From assembly GCA_964512165.1 (NCBI GenBank), contig CAZEHQ010000144.1, positions 1-11,739 on the forward strand: a stretch of 11,739 bases of DNA, read 5' to 3'. Below the pieces are notes generated by a model. That model was not told the DNA's origin and made no database searches. It saw only the letters and a list, made by a program, of their open reading frames with translations. This DNA comes from UBA8231 sp964512165 (GTDB taxonomy: Bacteria; Latescibacterota; UBA2968; UBA8231). The position numbers were made by a program, and so were the translations under genes. How positions within the stretch are numbered: the first letter of the stretch is position 1; every line of letters begins with the position of its first letter. Positions 6,056-11,739 of the stretch are shown here, in pieces.

Positions 6056-7456
6056 TCAGAGGGGCGGCCGTTCCTGGCTCCAGGGGGCGAGCTGCTCGAA
6101 GGCCCGGGCGGCGCGCAAGACGGTGAGGTCCTGGCGCCAGCCGCCGATGATCTGCAGGCCCACGGGCAGGCCGTCGACGAAGCCGCAGGGCACGGTGGCC
6201 GCCGGCAGGCCGGTGAGGTTCACCGGGTAGGTGAAGGCCGTCCAGCTCAGGTAGGTGGTCTCGCGGCCGGCGATCGAGCCCGGGTGGTCGTCGCCGGCGG
6301 CGAAGGCGGTCACCGGCAGGGTCGGTGTCAGCAGCAGGTCGCGGCTCTCGAAGAACTCCCGCCAGAGGTGGTAACAGGGGTTGCGCTCCAGGTAGGCGGC
6401 GGCCACGTCGGTGCCGCGGAAGCGGAAGCCCTCCTCGATGACGGCCCGCAGGCCGGGGTCGAGGCGGTCGGCGATGCTGTCGAAGTCGTCGCGGAAGGTG
6501 GCGGCGAAGGCGGTGGACCACAGGGTGTGGAGGAGCCGCCAGGGGTCGTCGGTCTCCGGGTGGGCCTCCTCGAGGGTGCAGCCGAGGTCCGCGAAGCGGA
6601 GAGCCGCGGTCCGGGCGGTCTCGACGACTTGGGGATCGACGGCGGCGTAACCGAGGTCGGAAGACCAGGCGGCGCGCAGTCCCTCCACCCCGCCCTCGAT
6701 CTGGTCCAGGGCCACCGGCTCGGCCGGCATGGAGGTGCGGTCCCTCGCGTCGGGGCCGGCCATGGTTCGCAGCATGAGCACGGCGTCGCCCACGGTGCGC
6801 GTGATCGGCCCGGCGTGGGACAGGGTCTCCACGACGCTGGCCGGGTGCTGGGGCACCCTTCCCCAGGAGGGCTTGAAGCCGAAGGCGCCGCAGAAGGCGG
6901 CGGGGATGCGGATCGAGCCGGCGCCGTCCGTGCCCTGGGCGAGGGGCCCGAGGCCGGCGGCCACCGCCGCCGCGGCGCCGCCGCTGGAGCCGCCGGGGGT
7001 GCGTCCGTGGCGCCAGGGGTTGTGGGTCGGCCCGCAGACACGGTTGCCGGAGTCCCCCTTCCACCCGAGCTCCGGGGTGTTCGTCTTGCCGAGGAGGACC
7101 ATGCCGGCGTCGCGCAGGCGTTCGGTGAGGGGCGCGTCGAAGTCGGGGACCCAGTCGGCGGTCAGCAGCGAGCCCCGCGTGGTGCGGATCCCGCGCGTCG
7201 CCGTCAGGTCCTTCAGCGAGCCGGGGATGCCGGCCAGGGGCGGGACCCGATCTCCGCCGGCGTAGGCGGCCTCGGCGGCTCGCGCTTCGGCCATGGCCCG
7301 CTCGGGTGTGACCGTGACGAAGGCGTTGAGCCCGCCGTCGACGGCCTCGATGCGGCGCAGGACCGCCTCGGTGACCTCCACCGGGGACAGTTCCCGGCGC
7401 CGGTAGAGCCGACGCAGCTGGAGGGCGGAGTGATAGCAGAGATCCGTGTCGGTCAT
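6056..7456 (-). CDS. Amidase-signature family hydrolase
   Basis: A 466-residue enzyme of usual amidase length. The Ser-cisSer-Lys triad is intact: Lys82 (GSLKD), Ser157 in GGSSGG (155-160) and nucleophile Ser181 in GTDGAGSIRIPA. The spacings of 75 and 24 residues equal those of fatty acid amide hydrolase. Other marks are LGKTNTPELGW (122-132), FGFKPSWGRVP (193-202) and a C-terminal GLPVGLQIIGG (429-439). Known role: hydrolysis of a carboxamide to acid and ammonia. GatA is unlikely because no gatB or gatC is nearby and the C-terminal half differs from GatA as I know it. The start is the ATG at 7456, overlapping the oxidoreductase stop (ATGA), with GGAGG (7467-7471, minus strand) 10 nt before it. 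The open frame runs far upstream into the oxidoreductase gene, but that part is a shadow. The substrate is unknown. Confidence 0.93.
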   Translation of the reverse strand: MTDTDLCYHSALQLRRLYRRRELSPVEVTEAVLRRIEAVDGGLNAFVTVTPERAMAEARAAEAAYAGGDRVPPLAGIPGSLKDLTATRGIRTTRGSLLTADWVPDFDAPLTERLRDAGMVLLGKTNTPELGWKGDSGNRVCGPTHNPWRHGRTPGGSSGGAAAAVAAGLGPLAQGTDGAGSIRIPAAFCGAFGFKPSWGRVPQHPASVVETLSHAGPITRTVGDAVLMLRTMAGPDARDRTSMPAEPVALDQIEGGVEGLRAAWSSDLGYAAVDPQVVETARTAALRFADLGCTLEEAHPETDDPWRLLHTLWSTAFAATFRDDFDSIADRLDPGLRAVIEEGFRFRGTDVAAAYLERNPCYHLWREFFESRDLLLTPTLPVTAFAAGDDHPGSIAGRETTYLSWTAFTYPVNLTGLPAATVPCGFVDGLPVGLQIIGGWRQDLTVLRAARAFEQLAPWSQERPPL

Positions 7457-8445
7457 GTCAGCACCACCTCCCGCCCGGTGCGGGACGACTCCAGGCAAGC
7501 CGTCATGACCTCCACGAGGTGGCGGGAGTACTCGGCGGTCACCGGTGGCTCCGTCCCCGCGTCGATGGCCTCCACGAAGGCCTGCAGCTGACGCGCCGTG
7601 GTGTCGTGGTCCTCGGTGACCGTCACCTGCTCCCAGTGGCCCTCTCTGCCCACGAAGACGTCCTCCCGTCCGGACTGGATGCCGTTGCGCAACTGGATCA
7701 TCCCCTCCGTGCACACGAACTCGGTGCTGAAGCGGGTGCCGCCCGTCTTCCACCATACGTGGATGAGGGTGGCGTGGACCCCGTTCTCGAAGTGCAGCAG
7801 CGCCATGGCCACGTCGTCGGCGGAGAACTCGAAGAAGCGGCTGTCCACCAGGGCCTTGACGGCGGCGACGCGGCTGCCCGTCCACCAGCAGGACCGGTCG
7901 ATGAGGTGGATGCCGTTCTGGTACCACAGTCCGCCGTAGGTGGCCTTGTCGAGATACCAGGCCCGCCTCTCGGGCTTGAAGGGCCGGTAGGCCTCGTCGC
8001 AGAGGCAGACCAGGTCGCCCAGGCTGCCCTCGCCCAGAAGCTTCTTCACGGCCCGGTTCTGGGGCGAGAAGTGGTGCATGTGGCCCACCGTGAGCTGCCG
8101 GCCCGAGCGGCGGGCGGCGTCGATCATGGTGTCGCACTGCTCGACGTCGACGGCCATCGGTTTCTCCACGAGCACGTGCTTGCCCGCCTCCAGGGCGGCC
8201 ACGGCGGCCTCGCAGTGCAGGGCGTGAGGCAGGCAGACGATGGCCACGTCGACCCGGGCGTCGGCGAGCAGTTCCTGGTACGTGGAATAGCCACGGCAGC
8301 GGTGCTCAGCGCAGACGCGGTCCCGGGCCTCCGCGCGGGTGTCGGCGACGGCCTGCAACTGCGTAGATTCAAGGGCCGCCGCCGCCCGCAGGTGCGCCCC
8401 GGCGATGCTGCCGGCTCCGATGATCCCGACCCCGTGCGTCCTCAT
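7453..8445 (-). CDS. Gfo/Idh/MocA-family oxidoreductase
   Basis: A 330-residue NAD(P)-dependent oxidoreductase of usual length. An N-terminal Rossmann fold carries GAGSIAG (10-16). The family EKP motif is at 94-96 (VLVEKPMAV), with the likely catalytic lysine at 95, and GGLWYQNGIHLID (171-183) supplies the conserved His180 and Asp183 of the substrate site. The C-terminal alpha/beta domain (WWKTGGTRFSTEF, 231-243) is typical. Known roles in the family are oxidation or reduction of sugars, inositols and related compounds; the specific substrate cannot be read. The stop overlaps the amidase start (7453-7456), so the two are translationally coupled. The start ATG at 8445 has only a GAGG directly abutting it, which is poor spacing. 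It is divergent from the HTH-rtcB unit over 56 bp, so one regulator could affect both. Confidence 0.93.
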   Translation of the reverse strand: MRTHGVGIIGAGSIAGAHLRAAAALESTQLQAVADTRAEARDRVCAEHRCRGYSTYQELLADARVDVAIVCLPHALHCEAAVAALEAGKHVLVEKPMAVDVEQCDTMIDAARRSGRQLTVGHMHHFSPQNRAVKKLLGEGSLGDLVCLCDEAYRPFKPERRAWYLDKATYGGLWYQNGIHLIDRSCWWTGSRVAAVKALVDSRFFEFSADDVAMALLHFENGVHATLIHVWWKTGGTRFSTEFVCTEGMIQLRNGIQSGREDVFVGREGHWEQVTVTEDHDTTARQLQAFVEAIDAGTEPPVTAEYSRHLVEVMTACLESSRTGREVVLT

Positions 8446-8451
8446 CCTCGA

Positions 8452-8481
8452 ATGCTAACGATGCCCTCCCCCGCGCCTCAA
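8452..8481 (-). promoter_or_regulatory. Candidate promoter of the oxidoreductase-amidase operon
   Basis: Read on the minus strand, TTGAGG (8476-8481) and TAGCAT (8452-8457) are separated by 18 bp, each matching the sigma70 consensus at four of six positions. The -10 lies only 6 nt from the ATG, so any transcript would be almost leaderless. It sits in the 56-bp divergent gap. Weak evidence. Confidence 0.25.
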
Positions 8482-8501
8482 GCCGCCGGCCCGAGCTGAG
8501 C

Positions 8502-8708
8502 ATGCCGCGCCTGGATGTGCCGGCCCTGCAACGGGTGATGATGCGCAGGAACTTCCTCTTCAAGTTTCAGCTGGCCAACCAGGTCGGCATCAGCTACGAC
8601 CGCCTGACGGCGATCCTCGTCGGCGGCGAGACCGAGGTGGAGGAGGAGATCGTCGCCCGTCTGTGCGCCGGACTGGACTGCGAGGCTTCGGAGATCCTGG
8701 TGAAATGA
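8502..8708 (+). CDS. Small Cro/CI-type helix-turn-helix protein
   Basis: A 68-residue protein consisting almost wholly of a five-helix XRE-like domain. The first helix is about 7-16 (PALQRVMMRR), the helix-turn-helix about 20-40 (FKFQLANQVGISYDRLTAIL), followed by a GGETEVEEEIVARLCAGLDC stretch (41-60) and the usual closing helix entry SEILV. This pattern (compare HTH_26-type proteins) fits a stand-alone DNA-binding regulator with no sensor or partner domain. The start ATG at 8502 has no clear Shine-Dalgarno sequence. Its stop overlaps the rtcB start as ATGA (8705-8708), so the two products are probably made together. It is divergent from the Gfo/Idh gene, and the 56 bp between is the natural place for its operator. 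Autoregulation of the rtcB unit, or control of both units, is inference only. Confidence 0.8.
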   Translation: MPRLDVPALQRVMMRRNFLFKFQLANQVGISYDRLTAILVGGETEVEEEIVARLCAGLDCEASEILVK

Positions 8709-10018
8709 GGAGACGCTCGACGAAGGGTATCTCTCGAGGGGGCCCGGCCAGGACCGGCCGGCGGCGAAGCGGGTCACCGGAGAGCCGGACGACCTCCAAG
8801 GCCCGCAGGGCCGACAGCGGCCGGCTGCGCGCCGCCTGGGGCGATCCCGTCGACGAAGGCGCGGTCCGCCAGATCCACGCCTGCATGGCCGACGGCACCG
8901 GCGCCGTGGGCGGTGTCCTGATGGCCGACCATCACCTCGGGTACTCCATGCCGGTGGGCGGAGTCGTCGCCTATGAAGACCGGATCTCGCCTTCGGGCGT
9001 GGGCTACGACATCGCCTGCGGGAACAAGGCGGTGCGCGTCGGCCTGAGCGCCGCCGAGGTGAGGCCGCGGATCGCGGAGCTGATGGACGAGATCTGGGAG
9101 ACCATCTCCTTCGGCATCGGCCGCAGGAACAAGGAGCCGGTGGAGCATCCCCTCTTCGACGACGATCCCGCATGGAGCATCGACGCGGCGGCGGGGCTCC
9201 GCAGTTTGGCCCGGGGACAGCTTGGCACGGTGGGCGCCGGCAACCACTACGTCGACGTCTTCGCCGACGAGCGCGACCGCGTCTGGGTCGGCGTCCACTT
9301 CGGCTCCCGCGGACTCGGCCACCGGCTGGCCACGCACTTCATGCGCCTCGGGGGCGGGTCCGACGACTTCCACGCGCCTCCCGTGCTCTTCGCCGTGGAC
9401 TCCCGGGCGGGAGAGGAGTACCGCGCCTGCATGGAGCTCGCCGGCCGCTACGCCTACGCCGGCCGCGACTGGGTCTGCGAGCGCGTCTGCGGGATCCTCG
9501 GGTCGCCGGCCCTGGAGGAGGTCCACAACCACCACAACTTCGCCTGGCTCGAGGAGCACGAGGGGCGCCAGGTCTGGGTCGTGCGCAAGGGGGCGACCCC
9601 CGCCTTCCCCGGGCAGCGGGGCTTCATCGGCGGCTCCATGGGCGATGTCTCCGTCATCGTGGAGGGGGTCGACACCGAGGAGGCGGCCATGGGATACCGC
9701 TCCACCGTGCACGGCGCCGGCCGCGTCATGTCGCGCACCGCAGCCGCCGGCAGGGTGCGGTGGAAGAAAGGGAAGGGGGGCCGCCGCAGGCCCGTGGTGT
9801 TGAAGGAGGGAAAGATCAGCCGCCGCATGATGGAGGACTGGGTCCGCGACTGGGGCGTGGAGCTGCGCGGCGCCGGCACCGACGAGTCGCCCCACTGCTA
9901 CAAGCGGCTGCCGGAGGTGCTGGAGCATCACGCCGGCTCGATCCGGGTGCTGCACACCCTCGAGCCGCTGGGCGTGGCCATGGCCGGTCCCGAGACCCAC
10001 GACCCCTACCGGGACTAG
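8705..10018 (+). CDS. rtcB: RtcB-family RNA ligase homologue
   Basis: A 437-residue RtcB homologue. All expected active-site residues are present: Asp102/Cys105 in GVGYDIACGNK, Asn180-His181 in GTVGAGNHY, His198 in VHFGSRGLGH, His277-Asn278 in HHNFA, RKGATPAFPG (294-303), GSMGD (310-314) and the guanylylated histidine His336 in VHGAGRVMSR. Known role: Mn/GTP-dependent joining of RNA 2',3'-cyclic phosphate or 3'-phosphate ends to 5'-OH ends, in RNA repair or tRNA splicing. The conserved domain starts near residue 40; before it is an arginine- and serine-rich tail with no match I know. The ATG at 8705 overlaps the stop of the HTH gene and follows GGAG (8690-8693) at 11 nt. There is no archease or rtcA next to it. 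Its stop shares a CTAG with the convergent propeller gene. Whether this homologue ligates RNA is not shown. Confidence 0.93.
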   Translation: MRRRSTKGISRGGPARTGRRRSGSPESRTTSKARRADSGRLRAAWGDPVDEGAVRQIHACMADGTGAVGGVLMADHHLGYSMPVGGVVAYEDRISPSGVGYDIACGNKAVRVGLSAAEVRPRIAELMDEIWETISFGIGRRNKEPVEHPLFDDDPAWSIDAAAGLRSLARGQLGTVGAGNHYVDVFADERDRVWVGVHFGSRGLGHRLATHFMRLGGGSDDFHAPPVLFAVDSRAGEEYRACMELAGRYAYAGRDWVCERVCGILGSPALEEVHNHHNFAWLEEHEGRQVWVVRKGATPAFPGQRGFIGGSMGDVSVIVEGVDTEEAAMGYRSTVHGAGRVMSRTAAAGRVRWKKGKGGRRRPVVLKEGKISRRMMEDWVRDWGVELRGAGTDESPHCYKRLPEVLEHHAGSIRVLHTLEPLGVAMAGPETHDPYRD

Positions 10019-11175
10019 CGCGTCCCCCGATCCGCCCGCGGCACCCACCTCGGGTGATCCGCACCCCGCCCGTCCGTTCCCCCGGTGAGCAGCCGCTGAT
10101 TCCGCCCATCCGCATCGGCCACCCAGACAGCCGGCGGTTCCCCCGTCTTCGCCCGGCAGAAGACGATCTGCCTGCCGTCGGGTGACTCGCTCTGCCGGAA
10201 GTCCCAGACCGGCGGGTCCGAGCGGGTGAGCTGCGCAAGGGCGCCGTCGCCCGGATCGATCCGGTGGATCTCGGTGCCGCCGCGGGCCAGCTCCGGCTTG
10301 AAATCGCGGTTGAAGTGGTCCATGTCCGGACGCTGCGGCTGGTGCTCCCAGGCCACTTTGGAACCGGGCAGACGGCGCGACACCAGGATCGACCCGTCCC
10401 GTGTCCAGACCGGCATGTTGGAACCGCCCCCCTTGGTCTCGGGAGAGCCGTAGGAGGCCCCGAACCACAGGGCCTGCCCGTCCGTCAGCTGCCGCTGCTC
10501 GGAACCGTCCGGGCGGTTGATGAACAGATCGGACCAGTCGTGGCCGGAGTCGTGCCGGTAGAGGCATCCCTGGTATACCAGCCACTCGCCGTCCGGGGAC
10601 CAGTTCGGACCGAAGAACAGGTACTCCTCGTGAGCCGCCACCAGGACGCGGTTCCCCCCGTCCACGTCGCTGGTCCATATCTGGTACCCCGATGGACCGG
10701 CGAGATGGAAGGCGATCCGGCTGCCGTCCGGACTGAGACTGAGCCCGTACGCCAGGCCCTCGCCCGCCTGCGTCACTTCGCGCGCATCGGTGCCGTCCAG
10801 CTTCATGCTGTAGGCCTGGGCCGTCCTGTCCTCAAAGACGACCTGCACGAGCACGCGCCCGTCCTTCAGCAGGAGGTACGGCTGCTGGGAGACGGCCAGG
10901 CGCTCGCGCGTGAGGATCTCTTCGAGCGTGTCCCCCTCGGGATCGTAGATCCAGGTGTGCGTTGGCGTCAGGTGGTAGTACTCGTCGAAGGACCTGCCCG
11001 GCCCGTCGCGCCGCGCCTCCATGCTGGTGAGCAGCATCCTGCCGTCGGCGAAGAGCTCGCCGGGCTGCCAGGTCTCCTGAAGGGGCACGTCGAACTCGAA
11101 GTAACGCAGACCGCTGCCGTCGGCGTTCATGATCGCCGTCCGGCCCCGGGACACGAAGACGATGCGGTTTGCCAT
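10015..11175 (-). CDS. Cytoplasmic TolB/WD40-type beta-propeller protein
   Basis: A 386-residue protein made of beta-propeller blades. Repeated TolB-like motifs are LSPDGSRIAF (147-156), SPDGEWLVY (193-201), TRDGSILVS (258-266) and SPDGRQIVF (331-339), alternating with turns such as KLDGTDAREVT (125-135), RPDGSEQRQLT (221-231) and DADGRNQRLLT (354-364). There is no signal peptide, so unlike TolB it is probably cytoplasmic. The fold recalls oligogalacturonate lyase (a seven-bladed propeller acting on unsaturated pectin fragments), and the neighbour is a beta-helix protein, but I could not identify that enzyme's metal-binding histidines, so the function stays open. The start is ATG 11175, sharing one base with the upstream stop (TGATG); a GTG at 11178 would add one residue. 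There is no Shine-Dalgarno sequence, so it depends on coupling to the gene before it. The end overlaps rtcB by 4 bp. Confidence 0.85.
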   Translation of the reverse strand: MANRIVFVSRGRTAIMNADGSGLRYFEFDVPLQETWQPGELFADGRMLLTSMEARRDGPGRSFDEYYHLTPTHTWIYDPEGDTLEEILTRERLAVSQQPYLLLKDGRVLVQVVFEDRTAQAYSMKLDGTDAREVTQAGEGLAYGLSLSPDGSRIAFHLAGPSGYQIWTSDVDGGNRVLVAAHEEYLFFGPNWSPDGEWLVYQGCLYRHDSGHDWSDLFINRPDGSEQRQLTDGQALWFGASYGSPETKGGGSNMPVWTRDGSILVSRRLPGSKVAWEHQPQRPDMDHFNRDFKPELARGGTEIHRIDPGDGALAQLTRSDPPVWDFRQSESPDGRQIVFCRAKTGEPPAVWVADADGRNQRLLTGGTDGRGADHPRWVPRADRGTR

Positions 11176-11739
11176 CACGGCTGCTGGTCCGGGCCGTTCA
11201 GCGGCGGCGCCGCTTCCGGCGGGACGGGGAGGCGGGGGCGGTACTCATCCCGGCGCAGGCCGATGCGCTCCAGCGGCAGCGGCTGGAAGCCGGTGACGCG
11301 CAGGATCCGGGCGTCGTCGCGCAGGGCCCAACCGGCGCGGCCCGGATCCTCCGGGTCGACCCAGCCCGGATCGCCGGCTTCGGGGACGAGCCAGTTGTCG
11401 CGGATGTCGATGAGCTTCTCCTCGGCCAGCCAGAAGATCCGCAGCCACCAGCCGTCGACGAAGAGATTGCGCAGGAAGCGGTTGCCCTCGGGCGGCACGC
11501 CCGTGCCGGCGGCGACCCAGCGGTCGATCTCCATCAGCTCGGGATAGCGCTCCGAGTAGGGCGGGTTGTGGTGGTCCATCTCTCGCAGGCTCTTGGCCAG
11601 CCCCAGCACCCCGTTGGCCCAGACCGGGCTCTTGTCGAGGCCGCGGGCGTCGATGCCGATGGCCGGGTGGTTGTCGACGAAGACGTTGTTCTCCACGAGG
11701 CAGTCGCGCCCGCCTCCGATGCCGACGGCGCACTGCGTG
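11175..11739 (-). CDS. Right-handed beta-helix protein, 5' partial
   Basis: The frame is open to the right edge, so only the C-terminal 187 residues are visible; the GTG at 11696 is internal. The visible start reads IGGGRDCLVENNVFVDNHPAIG, the Asn-rich coil pattern of right-handed parallel beta-helix proteins (pectate-lyase-like and related glycan-binding or glycan-cleaving enzymes). Later landmarks are HHNPPYSERYPELMEI, GNRFLRNLFVDGWW, DNWLVPEAGDPGWVDPED and a closing ILRVTGFQPLPLERIGLRRDEYRPRLP region, arranged as in bacterial beta-helix repeat proteins that often sit in polysaccharide-use loci. The catalytic part, if any, and a possible signal peptide lie outside the window. It overlaps the propeller gene by TGATG (11175-11177) and should be co-translated with it. 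The substrate is unknown. Confidence 0.82.
   Translation of the reverse strand, partial: TQCAVGIGGGRDCLVENNVFVDNHPAIGIDARGLDKSPVWANGVLGLAKSLREMDHHNPPYSERYPELMEIDRWVAAGTGVPPEGNRFLRNLFVDGWWLRIFWLAEEKLIDIRDNWLVPEAGDPGWVDPEDPGRAGWALRDDARILRVTGFQPLPLERIGLRRDEYRPRLPVPPEAAPPLNGPDQQP

Noticed and set aside
5193..7064. 623-codon minus-strand frame across the SDR and amidase
   Set aside because: The part over the amidase is an out-of-frame arginine/proline-rich shadow and the rest is antisense to a complete SDR. No motif is present.
6056..7456. Amidase as the GatA subunit of the tRNA amidotransferase
   Set aside because: There is no gatB or gatC nearby, and it is co-translated with an oxidoreductase instead.
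7457..8137. N-terminal 227-codon extension of the amidase frame
   Set aside because: It overlaps the Gfo/Idh gene in another frame and is Arg/Gly/Pro-rich. The ATG at 7456 has a good ribosome site and begins a typical amidase N-terminus.

Overview
This is a high-GC bacterial chromosomal window. A line sampled by eye in the response-regulator gene is about 78% G+C, against about 50-57% in the toxin-antitoxin segment. Nothing in it fixes the taxon. The mix of NtrB/NtrC-type signalling, a Gfo/Idh-amidase pair, a free-standing TolB-type beta-propeller, a right-handed beta-helix protein and an RtcB homologue would suit a metagenomic lineage in the FCB/PVC/Latescibacterota-like range. That is only an impression.

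Layout. (1) 1-1107 (+): the 3' part of an ABC-2 type (DUF3526-like) permease that runs off the left edge. (2) 1232-3801 (+): a two-gene signalling operon. A soluble GAF-HisKA-HATPase histidine kinase overlaps, by ATGA, a sigma54-type response regulator (receiver, AAA+, Fis-type HTH). (3) 3980-4996 (+): a HigB toxin and HigA antitoxin on a low-GC island, followed 28 nt later by a second antitoxin of a different HigA subtype that has no toxin of its own. (4) 5059-5984 (+): a 60-residue four-cysteine zinc-ribbon protein coupled by ATGA to a short-chain dehydrogenase. (5) 6056-8445 (-): a Gfo/Idh/MocA oxidoreductase coupled by ATGA to an amidase-signature enzyme, convergent with the SDR. (6) 8502-10018 (+): a 68-residue helix-turn-helix protein coupled by ATGA to an RtcB RNA ligase homologue, divergent from the oxidoreductase over 56 bp. 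(7) 10015-11739 (-): a right-handed beta-helix protein, cut by the right edge, coupled to a cytoplasmic beta-propeller protein. The propeller gene converges on rtcB so closely that the two stop codons share one CTAG.

How the parts work together. The kinase should phosphorylate Asp56 of the regulator, which would then activate sigma54 promoters. I found no convincing sigma54 promoter in the window, so its targets are probably elsewhere. HigA should neutralise HigB and repress the locus through an inverted repeat lying over a candidate -10 box. The SDR, oxidoreductase, amidase, propeller and beta-helix genes look like accessory metabolism of sugars or small organic compounds, but no pathway can be assigned.

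Nearly every gene pair transcribed together is joined by a 1-4 nt start/stop overlap. No gene-free stretch exceeds 300 bases. The longest is 3802-3979, which holds a 14-bp palindrome and the higBA promoter region. I saw no tRNA, rRNA, CRISPR array, insertion sequence or clear hairpin-plus-T-run terminator. The parts that most deserve a second look are the one-toxin/two-antitoxin locus, the HTH-RtcB pair and the altered AAA+ motifs of the regulator.
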